A DNA stretch of 47,561 bases, taken from positions 1-47,561 of the forward strand of contig DAIDJM010000046.1 in assembly GCA_027451405.1 (NCBI GenBank), in the 5' to 3' direction. The translations under genes and the position numbers were made by a program. The notes below the pieces were generated by a model that was given only the letters and a program-made list of their open reading frames with translations, was not told the origin of the DNA and searched no databases. This DNA comes from Acetobacteraceae bacterium. GTDB lineage: Bacteria; Pseudomonadota; Alphaproteobacteria; Acetobacterales; Acetobacteraceae. Of this stretch, positions 16,329 through 23,538 are shown piece after piece (within the stretch, counting starts at the first letter, position 1; each line of letters begins with the position of its first letter).

Positions 16329-16655
16329 ATGACCGGGATCGTCGCGGCCTACATCACCTGCGGCAGCCACGCGGCGGCGCGGACCATCGCGCGCGCGCTC
16401 GTCGAGGAGCGGCTGGCGGCCTGCGTCAATCTGCGGCCGCACGAGGCGGTTTTCCGCTGGGAGGGCGTGCTCGAGGAGACCGAGGAATGGGGGCTGCTCG
16501 CCAAAACCACGCAGGCGGTTCTGCCACGCCTGATCGAGCGGGTGCGCGCGCTGCATGAGTATGCGTGTCCCTGCATCGCCGCCTGGCCGGTCGCGGACGG
16601 GTATGGCCCGTATTTCGAGTGGGTGGCGCGCGAGGTGGGGCCGGCTCCGCCTTGA
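16329..16655 (+). CDS. cutA: Divalent-cation tolerance protein CutA
   Basis: 108 aa, the normal size for this trimeric cytosolic protein associated with copper tolerance. Signature segments are ALVEERLAACVNL, the beta-strand FRWEGVLEETEEWGLLAKTT and the Cys/Pro-rich HEYACPCIAAWPV near the C-terminus. The start ATG at 16329 gives the usual short N-terminus before VAAYITCGS. It is preceded by a degenerate repeat and followed after 54 bases by the deacylase gene. Confidence 0.93.
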   Translation: MTGIVAAYITCGSHAAARTIARALVEERLAACVNLRPHEAVFRWEGVLEETEEWGLLAKTTQAVLPRLIERVRALHEYACPCIAAWPVADGYGPYFEWVAREVGPAPP

Positions 16656-16709
16656 CCCTGAGCCTCGGTTGCAGGCTTAACCGCAGCCATTCCGACGGGG
16701 AGAAGCCGC

Positions 16710-17714
16710 GTGCGTTTCCAATCGATCCGGTTCGCGCTGGCGGCCTTGCCGCTGGCCCTGGCGGCGACGCGGGCGGGCGCGCAAAGCCTGCCGCCTCCCG
16801 ATACGGCCAATATCGTGACGTTGCAGGATGAGAACGCGTCGATTTCGCCGAACCGGCTGACCGACCGGTATTATGTGAACGGGCTGCGGCTCGGCTGGAT
16901 TTCCGGGACCGACGCGGTGCCGGGGTTTCTCGAGCAGCTCAACCAGTCGATCTGGGGACCGGGTCTGAGCCGGATCGGTTTCGATCTGACGCAGCAGATT
17001 TATACGCCGGCCGACACGCAGGCGGTGCCGCCCGATCCGCATGACCGGCCCTATGCCGGCGTGCTGCTCGGGACCTTCACGCTGACGAACGACACGGCAT
17101 CCACGCGCAGCACGCTGGGACTGAGCCTCGGGATCGTGGGCCCCGGGGCCGGCGGCGAGGGGCTGCAGAACGGGTTCCATGATTTGATCGGACAGCAGCA
17201 CGATCTCGGCTGGGGCTATCAAATCCAGAACACGCCGGCGATCGAGGGGCTCGCGGAACGGATCTGGCGGCTGCCGATCGCCGCGTTCGGCGGGCTCGAG
17301 ACCGATTTTCTGCCCGAGGCGTCGCTCGGTGTCGGCAATCTGCGCGATTACGTGCAGGCGGGGGGCACGTTCCGGATCGGGCAGGGGCTGGATTCGGATT
17401 TCGGCGTGGTGCGGCCGAGGCCCGGGCTCTCGGGCGGCGATGCGTTCACGCCGGTGCGGCCGTTCGCGTGGTATGTGTTCGCGGGGGCGGATGGGCAGGC
17501 GGTGGCCTACGATCTGTTGCTGCAGAGCAATCCGTTCCGCGGCGGGCCGAAAGTGCCGAAGATCTGGGACGTGGGCGAGCTGCAGGGCGGGCTGGCGCTG
17601 ATGGCGTTCGGGGCGCGGCTGACCTACACGCAGATCGTGCAGACGCAGGAATTGCACGGGCAGCATGGCGGGCTGCACACGCTGGGGTCGCTGGCGCTGT
17701 CGGTTCGGTTCTGA
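16710..17714 (+). CDS. Lipid A deacylase LpxR family protein (DUF2219)
   Basis: 334 aa from GTG 16710, with a signal peptide of about 23 residues cleaved near AGA. The family fold is a 12-strand outer-membrane barrel that removes the 3'-acyloxyacyl group of lipid A. Visible marks are LTDRYYVNGLRLGW, HDRPYAGVLLG, and GLQNGFHDLIG, in which Gln and His keep the Q-x3-H spacing of the LpxR catalytic pair. The N-terminal Asn-Asp of LpxR aligns with a DENA segment, so one active-site residue may differ. The protein ends in an aromatic (SVRF), as expected for an outer-membrane barrel. Copy D of the A+T-rich repeat starts 12 bases after the stop. Confidence 0.85.
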   Translation: MRFQSIRFALAALPLALAATRAGAQSLPPPDTANIVTLQDENASISPNRLTDRYYVNGLRLGWISGTDAVPGFLEQLNQSIWGPGLSRIGFDLTQQIYTPADTQAVPPDPHDRPYAGVLLGTFTLTNDTASTRSTLGLSLGIVGPGAGGEGLQNGFHDLIGQQHDLGWGYQIQNTPAIEGLAERIWRLPIAAFGGLETDFLPEASLGVGNLRDYVQAGGTFRIGQGLDSDFGVVRPRPGLSGGDAFTPVRPFAWYVFAGADGQAVAYDLLLQSNPFRGGPKVPKIWDVGELQGGLALMAFGARLTYTQIVQTQELHGQHGGLHTLGSLALSVRF

Positions 17715-17726
17715 GGCCGGAAGGAT

Positions 17727-17839
17727 GTTCTTTTTTGCAGAAAAGAACCAAAAAACTTTGTCGTATTTGACGGGGCGGTGGAAAGGCTCGGTCTCCTACG
17801 GATAAAGTCTTTTTGCTTCTTTTTCTTCAGAAAAAGAAG
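17727..17839 (-). repeat. A+T-rich triple-hairpin element, copy D
   Basis: Reverse orientation relative to A-C: H2-type GTTCTTTTTTGCAGAAAAGAAC (17727-17748) first, H1-type CTTCTTTTTCTTCAGAAAAAGAAG (17816-17839) last. The core GACGGGGCGGTGGAAAGGC is the same type as in copies B, E and F, but its long central stem is more decayed. It ends 11 bases before tRNA-Ser. Confidence 0.85.
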
Positions 17840-17850
17840 GGTCTTCCCTT

Positions 17851-17940
17851 GGATGGGTGGCCGAGCGGTTTAAGGCACTGGTCTTGAAAACCAGCGGGCT
17901 CGCAAGGGTCCCGTGGGTTCGAATCCCACCCCATCCGCCA
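17851..17940 (+). tRNA. tRNA-Ser (anticodon TGA)
   Basis: 90 bases including an encoded CCA. The acceptor stem GGATGGG pairs with CCCATCC. The anticodon loop CTTGAAA carries TGA at 17885-17887. A long variable arm and the T-loop GGTTCGAATCC are present, as expected for a class II serine tRNA. It reads UCN codons. It sits between the A+T-rich element and a toxin-antitoxin pair. Confidence 0.96.
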
Positions 17941-18012
17941 TTTCAGTGCCTGCGTGGATATTGCGTTTGCGCCACGACGCGCTGGGACTCACCCTGGTCG
18001 TGGCGCTGCCCA

Positions 18013-18369
18013 TCACCCCACTTTCCGGCCTGTTCTCGGCGACACCGCCAGGCCAAGGAACACCATCACGGCCTGGTTGAGCCGGACCACATCCTCGTCG
18101 TCCAGCCGGCCGGCCCGCTCGCCTATCTTGGACTTCGGGACGGTGGTGATCTTGTCCACCATCAGCCGAGAGGGAGACCGCAGCCCATTGCGCTCGCTCG
18201 GTTCGACCGGCAGCCGGAACAGGGGCGCGTCGGTCGGGTCCGTGGTGAAGGCGCAGACCGTGATCGAGTCCGTCGCGTCGAAGGCGTCGTCCTGCACGAT
18301 CACGACGGGACGCGGCTTGCCCACGTCGTCTTTGCCGCCGGAGACGGTCCAGATGTCGCCCCGCCTCAT
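18013..18369 (-). CDS. MazF/PemK-family toxin, mRNA interferase
   Basis: 118 aa with the family opening RRGDIWTVSGGKDDVGKPRPVVIVQDD and the core TVCAFTTDPTDAPLFRLPVEPSERNGLRSPSRLMVDKITTVPKSKIG. The Arg in KPRPVV and the Ser/Thr after it are the RNase residues of this fold. Such toxins cleave mRNA at short motifs when their antitoxin is degraded. The ATG overlaps the antitoxin stop by ATGA, so the pair is one transcript read from the minus strand with the antitoxin first. Confidence 0.92.
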   Translation of the reverse strand: MRRGDIWTVSGGKDDVGKPRPVVIVQDDAFDATDSITVCAFTTDPTDAPLFRLPVEPSERNGLRSPSRLMVDKITTVPKSKIGERAGRLDDEDVVRLNQAVMVFLGLAVSPRTGRKVG

Positions 18370-18590
18370 TCATTGTCCCAGCCGGAGACGGCGTCGATGA
18401 ACGCCTGATCCTCGGCCGCATGGGCGCTTGCCGCCACGGCCAGGGATTGCCGGTGTGCCTCCGCCCGGAAGGACGAGGCGCGCACGTCCGGCACCCAAAT
18501 CTGGATCGGCCGCAGTCCCTGGGCGCGCAGCCGATCGCGGTGCTCCTGCACCTTGATCCTGGTGGGCTTCGCGCCCCGCGCCGATGCCAT
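18366..18590 (-). CDS. MazE-family antitoxin (DUF3018)
   Basis: 74 aa, ATG at 18590. The basic N-terminal half (KVQEHRDRLRAQGLRPIQIWVPD) is the DUF3018 signature; the Arg-rich part should bind the operator. The C-terminal half is acidic and helical (AEDQAFIDAVSGWDNE) and should neutralise the toxin. The order antitoxin-toxin and the four-base overlap are typical. A perfect 12-base palindrome 19 bases upstream of the ATG is the likely autoregulatory site. Confidence 0.88.
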   Translation of the reverse strand: MASARGAKPTRIKVQEHRDRLRAQGLRPIQIWVPDVRASSFRAEAHRQSLAVAASAHAAEDQAFIDAVSGWDNE

Positions 18591-18608
18591 GACACTCACC
18601 TTCGATAA

Positions 18609-18620
18609 GTTACATGTAAC
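18609..18620. promoter_or_regulatory. Palindromic operator of the toxin-antitoxin operon
   Basis: GTTACATGTAAC is a perfect palindrome located 19 bases upstream of the antitoxin start, in an A+T-richer patch. Position and symmetry fit binding of the MazE-type antitoxin to its own promoter. Confidence 0.6.
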
Positions 18621-18699
18621 CTGCCATGAGGCACTTGGCATGGAAAGCGGAATCGATGCGGCACCTCGGCCATCGACTGGGACATGGCCCGCCAGGGCG

Positions 18700-19203
18700 T
18701 CAGCGGCGTCCGCCGAAATGCGCGGCGGGTGGCGCGCCGCCGTGGAAATCATGGTCGTGCGCGACGCCGCCCGCGAACACCACGCCGCCGCCGCCCCAGA
18801 AGGGGTAGGGGCCCCAGTCGCCCCAGCCGAACATGTCCTCGTTGGCGATCTCGGCGGCCTCGATCTGCTCGCGCGCCATGCGCTGCTGGAAGGCGAACTG
18901 TTCGAAACGCGAGTAGGCGGCGGAATCGCCCACGAAGACGCAATGGCAGAATTGCGGATCGGCGTAGACGTAGCCGATCGTTTCCTGGCCGTTCGCGGTG
19001 AGCGGCTGCGCCAGCACCCGGTATGGGGGTAGGCTGGCGAGGCGTGCCTCGCGCCTCGGCGTGTCGGCGGGTTTCTGCACGAAGCCCGCGGCGGCGAGCA
19101 TTTGCTCGGCCTGTTCGGTGATCGCCTGCTGGCTGGCACAGCCCGCGAGCCAGCCGGCCGCGAGGCACACCGCCGGAAATCCTCCCCCGAACCAGACGCG
19201 CAT
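18700..19203 (-). CDS. Lipoprotein with Gly/His-rich C-terminus
   Basis: 167 aa from the ATG at 19203, with GGGGGAGG inside the early codons rather than upstream. The signal peptide ends in LAGC (residues about 20-23), a lipobox. The mature region has VLAQPLTANGQETIGYVYAD with a CHC motif soon after, a helix rich in Glu and Ala, and a glycine-rich end with WGDWGPYPFWGG and HDHDFHGG. The His-rich end might bind metal. The gene is divergent from a membrane protein gene. Function unknown. Confidence 0.75.
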   Translation of the reverse strand: MRVWFGGGFPAVCLAAGWLAGCASQQAITEQAEQMLAAAGFVQKPADTPRREARLASLPPYRVLAQPLTANGQETIGYVYADPQFCHCVFVGDSAAYSRFEQFAFQQRMAREQIEAAEIANEDMFGWGDWGPYPFWGGGGVVFAGGVAHDHDFHGGAPPAAHFGGRR

Positions 19204-19294
19204 GCCGGACCTCACCGTATTTTCACGGGAGATGAGGGCGCGCGAGCGTCCCGAAAGTCCCTCAACTCGGGGCTTCACGGCACGTTTTCGTGGC

Positions 19295-19822
19295 ATGTCG
19301 GGGGTATTGCCGGTGGGGCGCAGGCAGAGGCGTGGCGCCCGGTCTCTCGTGGCGCTGTGGAGCTTCGTGTTCGGCGCGGTCTTCGCGACGGTGCTGGTGC
19401 TGGCTCTGCTGGGGCCGCCGCCCGGGGCGGGCGTGCGGGCCGAAGCGCCGGCCGCGCTGGCGCTGCCTGGCGCCGCGATCACCGCCAGCACGGGCGGGGC
19501 GCCAGGGTCTGCCGCTCTGGCCGCGCCGCCGCCGCTCGTCATCGTGCCGGAAGCGGCGCACGGCGCGTGGCCGGTGATCGTCGTGAGCCGGGGCTCGCCG
19601 CAGGGCGCGCTCACCGCCGACCGAATCTTGAGCCGGCTGCCGTCCGGGTTCGCGGATGGCGGGTCGCGGGTGGCGCCGCGGGGGGAATATTCGCGGACCA
19701 TCCTCTATCCACCGGGGGCGGAGGGCGCGGCGCTGGAGCTGGTGCGGCGGCTGCGCGGGCCCTGGCGGCTGCGGGAGGCCGACCGGGGCAGGGCGATCGA
19801 GATCTGGCTGGCGGGACGCTGA
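19295..19822 (+). CDS. Membrane-anchored hypothetical protein
   Basis: 175 aa from the ATG at 19295; an earlier in-frame ATG at 19202 would overlap the divergent start and is less likely. Basic residues 9-16 (GRRQRRGA) are followed by a single membrane helix (LVALWSFVFGAVFATVLVLALL), giving an N-in orientation, an Ala/Pro/Gly linker, and a small folded domain of about 90 residues beginning PLVIVPEAAHGAWPVIVVSR and ending LREADRGRAIEIWLAGR. No family recognised. Confidence 0.65.
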   Translation: MSGVLPVGRRQRRGARSLVALWSFVFGAVFATVLVLALLGPPPGAGVRAEAPAALALPGAAITASTGGAPGSAALAAPPPLVIVPEAAHGAWPVIVVSRGSPQGALTADRILSRLPSGFADGGSRVAPRGEYSRTILYPPGAEGAALELVRRLRGPWRLREADRGRAIEIWLAGR

Positions 19823-19840
19823 GCCGGCGCGGCCTGCCGC

Positions 19841-20281
19841 TCAATCCAGCGGTGGCGCCGGCGGCGCGCCAGGTTGCACGAAGGCCTCGAACAGGCGTTC
19901 GCCGGTCCGCACGAACGTGGCGGTGCAGCGCAGGCGCTGGCCCTCCACGAGCGGGGCGAGCAGGCCGATCAGGCGGACATGGACGGAAGCCGGCGTCATC
20001 CTGACGGTGGCGCCCCCGGGCAGCGGCACGTCCTGGACCGGCTGGGGTGTGCCGCCGCGTGGCGGCGGGGCTAGGATTTCCGATTTCGTGACGCCGGCGC
20101 AGGCGACGGCGCGCAGATCGTCGCGGCCGGACCCTTCGTTTTTCAGGACCATCATGAGCGAGGTTTCGGCGCCTTGCGGGGCAGGCGGGGCCCAGGCCTG
20201 GCTGAGATCGACCGGGCCGGCGACCGCGGCGCCGAGCAGCAGGGCGGCGGGGAGGGCCAGGGCCGTTTCACGAAAGCGCAT
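19841..20281 (-). CDS. Periplasmic PCu(A)C-like protein lacking most copper ligands
   Basis: 146 aa with a signal peptide cleaved near VAG (residue 22). The fold signature of copper chaperone PCu(A)C is visible: SLMMVLKNEGSGRDDLRAVA, then VPLPGGATVRMTPASVHVRLIGLLAPLVEGQRL. In the copper-binding family four ligands (H, M, H and M of the HxM) are expected. Here only the His of VHVRL is present; its partner Met is Arg and the first His and Met are absent. It may be a structural relative with another role. The ATG overlaps the 3' end of the upstream gene thpR by 14 bases. Confidence 0.7.
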   Translation of the reverse strand: MRFRETALALPAALLLGAAVAGPVDLSQAWAPPAPQGAETSLMMVLKNEGSGRDDLRAVACAGVTKSEILAPPPRGGTPQPVQDVPLPGGATVRMTPASVHVRLIGLLAPLVEGQRLRCTATFVRTGERLFEAFVQPGAPPAPPLD

Positions 20282-20804
20282 ATTCCACCTCGGCTGCGTA
20301 GACCGGCTGGTCCTTGCCGAGGAGCGAGCTGAAGAGCGTGAAATGCTCCACGGGGAACGGCTCGGCGCGGAACAGATTGTGCGCCTGAACCCAGGCGGCG
20401 AGGCGCGGTTCCGCGGCGGCGGCGTCGAGGCGGGCGAGGGTCACGTGCGGCTGGAAGCGGCGGCGCTCCGGGGCGACGCCGGCGCGCTGGAGCGCGGTCT
20501 CGATCTTGCCGCGGAGATGGTCGAGGGCCGGGTTGCGCTCGACGCCGGCCCAGAGCGCGTTGACGCGGCCGGATTTCTCCATGGTGCCGACGCCGGTGAG
20601 CGCCAGCTCAAAGGCGCGGCCGCGCAGCGAGGCCAGCGCGAGGTCGATCTCCTCGGCGGCGTGGCGGGGCGTCTCGCCGATGAAGCGGAGCGTGATGTGG
20701 TAGTTCTCGGGGGGAACCCAGCGGACCCCCTGGAGGCCGACGGCGAGACCGGAAAGCGCCTCGCGCAAGGGCCAGGGCAGCTCTAGCGCCACGAAAAGTC
20801 GCAT
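20268..20804 (-). CDS. thpR: RNA 2',3'-cyclic phosphodiesterase
   Basis: 178 aa from the ATG at 20804 (MRLFVALELPWPLREAL), a 2H-phosphoesterase. The two catalytic H-x-T-x motifs are HITL in ENYHITLRFIGETP and HVTL in RFQPHVTLARL, about 85 residues apart as usual. The family opens 2',3'-cyclic phosphates and was first described as a 2'-5' RNA ligase. A frame extension to 20840 has no support. It overlaps the PCu(A)C-like gene downstream. Confidence 0.93.
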   Translation of the reverse strand: MRLFVALELPWPLREALSGLAVGLQGVRWVPPENYHITLRFIGETPRHAAEEIDLALASLRGRAFELALTGVGTMEKSGRVNALWAGVERNPALDHLRGKIETALQRAGVAPERRRFQPHVTLARLDAAAAEPRLAAWVQAHNLFRAEPFPVEHFTLFSSLLGKDQPVYAAEVEYALS

Positions 20805-20865
20805 GAGGCTGAGCGTTCCTAAGCGGGGGCGCGGGGTCAAGCGGTGGGGGTTAATTCTTGGTAGG

Positions 20866-20932
20866 GCCTCCGGCGGGCAGGGGGGCTTTGCCCCCCTGCA
20901 CCCCCCACTGGGGCCAGAGGGCCCCAGACCCC
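20866..20932 (-). repeat. G+C-rich dual stem-loop repeat, copy 4 (reverse)
   Basis: Reverse copy: GCCTCCGGCGGGCAGGGGGG, then GCAAAG-type hairpin in C tracts, then CCACTGGGGCC and GGCCCCAGACCCC. Together with copy 5 it forms a long inverted repeat. Confidence 0.85.
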
Positions 20933-20976
20933 GTTACTTGGCGGTTTTCTCAAGCAAAATAGGCCTCTGACGAAGT

Positions 20977-21037
20977 GGGGTCTGGGGCCTTTCGGCCCCA
21001 GCGGGGTGCAGGGGCAGAGCCCCTGCCCGCCGGAGGC
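20977..21037 (+). repeat. G+C-rich dual stem-loop repeat, copy 5 (forward)
   Basis: GGGGTCTGGGGCC-TTTC-GGCCCCAGCGGGG, then GCAGGGGCAGAGCCCCTGCC and GCCGGAGGC. It is the complement of copy 4 over nearly its whole length, with a 44-base A+T-richer spacer between the two. It lies about 80 bases upstream of the Bax inhibitor-1 gene start. Confidence 0.88.
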
Positions 21038-21117
21038 AAAGCTTGAAGCCCACCGGCTTTCGGCCAAGATTGTTTGCGCAAGCGGGCAAAGGTGCCCGCC
21101 AATGGGGTCCATTCACC

Positions 21118-21891
21118 ATGGCTTACAGTCCCGACTTCCGCGGCGCGTCCCGCCCGTTCGGCGGCGTGTCGCAGGCCGCGGCTCTCGACCAGGGTCTGCG
21201 CGCCTATCTGCTCCGGGTTTACAACTGGATGGCGTCCGGCCTGCTGCTCACGGCCATCACCGCCTATGCGGTGGCGGAGACGAGCCTGCGCGACGCTTTC
21301 TATCACCCGGTCATGACGCAATTCGGCCAGCTCGTGATCCGGCCGACCGGCCTGGCCACGATCGCGATGTTCGCGCCGCTGGCTTTCGTGATGGTGCTGA
21401 GCTTCGGCATCAACCGGCTCTCGCGGCCGGCCGCGCAGGCGCTTTACTGGGCGTTCTGCGTGACGATGGGGGCAAGCCTCGCGAACATCCTGCTGATCTA
21501 TACCGGCACCAGCATCGCCACGACCTTCTTCGTCACCGCCGGCACGTTCGCGGCGATGTCGATCTGGGGCTACACGACCAAGACCGATCTCTCGCGCATG
21601 GGCAGTTTCCTGTTCATGGGACTGATCGGCATCGTGCTCGCCAGCCTCGTGAACCTGTTCGTGCATTCGAGCGCGGTGGCGTTCGCGGTCAGCGTGATCG
21701 GCGTGGTGGTGTTCACGGGGCTCACTGCCTACGACACGCAGCGGATCAAGTCGTCGTATGTGAACTTCGCCTACGCCGAAGGTCCGGAAGCGGCGGCGAA
21801 GCGCAGCGTTTACGACGCACTGAGCCTCTATCTGAACTTCATCAACCTGTTCATGCTGCTGCTGCAGTTCACCGGCGACCGCCGGCAGTAA
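21118..21891 (+). CDS. Bax inhibitor-1/YccA family membrane protein
   Basis: 257 aa from the ATG at 21118 (MAYSPDFRGASRPFGG), the family start; the frame continues upstream into the repeat. Seven hydrophobic segments follow, including LLLTAITAYAVAETS, FAPLAFVMVLSFGIN, FFVTAGTFAAMSIWGYTT and GIVLASLVNLFV. The family marks TGLTAYDTQRIKS and the closing LYLNFINLFMLLLQFTGDR, with the conserved acidic pH-sensor residues, are present. Relatives are calcium-leak or proton-sensitive channels and FtsH modulators. The gene is followed by a clear terminator. Confidence 0.93.
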   Translation: MAYSPDFRGASRPFGGVSQAAALDQGLRAYLLRVYNWMASGLLLTAITAYAVAETSLRDAFYHPVMTQFGQLVIRPTGLATIAMFAPLAFVMVLSFGINRLSRPAAQALYWAFCVTMGASLANILLIYTGTSIATTFFVTAGTFAAMSIWGYTTKTDLSRMGSFLFMGLIGIVLASLVNLFVHSSAVAFAVSVIGVVVFTGLTAYDTQRIKSSYVNFAYAEGPEAAAKRSVYDALSLYLNFINLFMLLLQFTGDRRQ

Positions 21892-21917
21892 ACAGCGCGG
21901 TGTAGCGGCGGAAAGAC

Positions 21918-21947
21918 AAAGCCCGCGGCCTCGGCCGCGGGCTTTTG
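21918..21947 (+). terminator. Intrinsic terminator after the Bax inhibitor-1 gene
   Basis: AAAGCCCGCGGCC (21918-21930) pairs with GGCCGCGGGCTTT (21933-21945) and a T-run follows, 27 bases after the stop. Because the A-run mirrors the T-run, it could also stop transcripts coming from the opposite side, where carD ends. Confidence 0.9.
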
Positions 21948-22004
21948 CTTGTTGCAGAGCGGGACGCGTCCTGGCCGGCGCGCCGGCGCTGAACGCCAGC
22001 CGCT

Positions 22005-22823
22005 CTAGGCGACGGTCTTGAGGAAGTCCGTGAGCTTCTGGGAGGCCGACGCCTTGTCGATCTTCTCGAGCGCGGCGAGTTCGGCGGCGAGCCGGTCCAT
22101 CGCCGCCTCGTAGATCTGGCGCTCCGAGAAGCTCTGGTCGGGCTGGCCGGCATTGCGGTGCAGGTCGCGCACGACCTCGGCGATCGCGAGCGGGTCGCCG
22201 GAATTGATCTTGGCTTCGTATTCCTGGGCGCGGCGCGACCACATGGTGCGCTTGATGCGGGCGCGGCCCTTGAGCACCGCGAGCGCCTCGTCGAACAATT
22301 TGCGGGTGGCGAGCTTGCGCAGGCCGGCGGTGCGCGCCTTGGCGACCGGGACCCGCAGCGTCATGCGGTTTTCCTCGAACGTGATGTGGATCAGCTCGAG
22401 CTTCTGGCCGGCGATCTCCTCGGTGGCGATGCGCTCGACCTTGCCCACGCCGTGCGTCGGGTAGACGACGAAATCGCCCTCGACGAAGGTCTCGGCCTTG
22501 GCGGAAATGGCGCGCGGCGTGGTCATCGGCCGGCCGGGCGGCATCGGGCGGGGGCCAGGCGGCGGCATGGCGGCCACCGGGCCGGCCGGCGGCGCCTCGG
22601 CCAGTTTGGGCTCGCCCATCTTGGATTCGGGCGTCTTGGATTCGGGCGTCTTGGACTCGGACGCTTCGGACGTGGGCGCCTTGGACTCAGCCACCTTGGG
22701 CTCGGCCACTTTCGACTCGGGCGCGGTGGGAGACTCGGGCGCGGTGGGCGCGTCGGGGGCCATTTCGGTGGGCGCGTCGGTCACGGGCGCGATCTTCTTC
22801 GCAGTTGCAGTCTTGCTAGCCAC
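22005..22823 (-). CDS. CarD family transcriptional regulator with repetitive N-terminal extension
   Basis: CarD binds the RNA polymerase beta subunit and stabilises open complexes, notably at rRNA promoters. The start is taken at GTG 22823 with GAGGAG upstream; a TTG at 22835 directly abuts that site. The 272-aa protein has the CarD/Tudor-like RNAP-binding part starting FVEGDFVVYPTHGVGKVERI and the helical DNA-binding half (RTMWSRRAQEYEAKINSGD and onward). Before it lies a roughly 100-residue extension of repeated Glu-Ser-Lys and Glu-Pro-Lys units (SKTPESKTPESKMGEPKL) and a Pro/Met-rich linker, absent from standard 160-170-aa CarD. The DNA shows 15-base tandem units at 22621-22650. Confidence 0.92.
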   Translation of the reverse strand: MASKTATAKKIAPVTDAPTEMAPDAPTAPESPTAPESKVAEPKVAESKAPTSEASESKTPESKTPESKMGEPKLAEAPPAGPVAAMPPPGPRPMPPGRPMTTPRAISAKAETFVEGDFVVYPTHGVGKVERIATEEIAGQKLELIHITFEENRMTLRVPVAKARTAGLRKLATRKLFDEALAVLKGRARIKRTMWSRRAQEYEAKINSGDPLAIAEVVRDLHRNAGQPDQSFSERQIYEAAMDRLAAELAALEKIDKASASQKLTDFLKTVA

Positions 22824-22967
22824 GGTTCGAGCCAACTCCTCGCGGTGCGGATGACGGGACGGCGAACGCCGCCCGCCGGGGGCTGGGGCCCCGGCGCAAG
22901 CACCTCGTCCAGTGCCGCTAATCCGGGGGCTAGCGTTCCGCTGCCCGCCGGTTCCACCCCTCTATAT

Positions 22968-22986
22968 CAAAAAACCGGCCGCCGGT
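22968..22986 (-). terminator. Intrinsic terminator after fdxA
   Basis: On the minus strand ACCGG-CGG-CCGGT is followed by a run of six T, about 50 bases past the fdxA stop. The stem is only five G+C-rich pairs but the T-run is clean. Confidence 0.6.
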
Positions 22987-23035
22987 CATGCGACTTCTCG
23001 CGCGACCGCGGGGCGGCTCGAAAAGGCGGGCCGGT

Positions 23036-23368
23036 TCAGGGTGTCCCGGGCTCGGGCGAGAAGAGCTCGGCCTTGCCGGGCTTGTCCTTCCAGGCATCCG
23101 CATCGTCGGGCGGGGCGCCCTTGCGGGTGATGTTGGGCCATTGGGTGGCGAAGGTGCGGTTCTTCTCGAGCCAGTCGGCGGCCTTGTCGTCGCTGTCGGG
23201 CACGATCGCCTCGGCGGGACATTCCGGCTCGCAGACGCCGCAATCGATGCACTCTTCCGGGCTGATCACGAGCATGTTCTCGCCGACATAGAAGCAGTCC
23301 ACCGGACACACTTCCACGCAATCCATGTATTTGCACTTGATGCAATTCTCGGTGACCACGTAGGTCAT
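23036..23368 (-). CDS. fdxA: Ferredoxin FdxA, 7Fe type
   Basis: 110 aa, the standard length. The two cluster motifs are [19 protein letters not shown] (3Fe-4S half, with an extra Cys) and [12 protein letters not shown] (4Fe-4S). The C-terminal extension ending [18 protein letters not shown] is typical of the proteobacterial FdxA. It acts as a low-potential electron carrier. In many alphaproteobacteria fdxA is adjacent to carD, as here, and both are on the same strand. Confidence 0.95.
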   Translation of the reverse strand: MTYVVTENCIKCKYMDCVEVCPVDCFYVGENMLVISPEECIDCGVCEPECPAEAIVPDSDDKAADWLEKNRTFATQWPNITRKGAPPDDADAWKDKPGKAELFSPEPGTP

Positions 23369-23538
23369 CGGCGTCTCCAGAACCCGCTCAATGGCGGGGA
23401 TATGCCGCCTTGCAGCATGGCGCGCAAGTTGAGGGGCGGCGCCGGCGTCCGGTGGGCGCTCCGCGCAACTTCCTGTCGCGCGGGTGGTCTGCGGTAACGA
23501 AAGGTTTCTTTTTCGCGCTCCCGTCCTAAAGTTTCGCC

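Noticed and set aside
17941-18012. Attachment-site copy of the tRNA-Ser 3' end downstream
   Set aside because: No second copy of the T-arm and acceptor sequence was found between the tRNA and 20 kb.
22606-22735. Short tandem repeats in carD considered as a CRISPR-like array
   Set aside because: Units are 15 bases without spacers, in frame, and encode the ESK/EPK extension.
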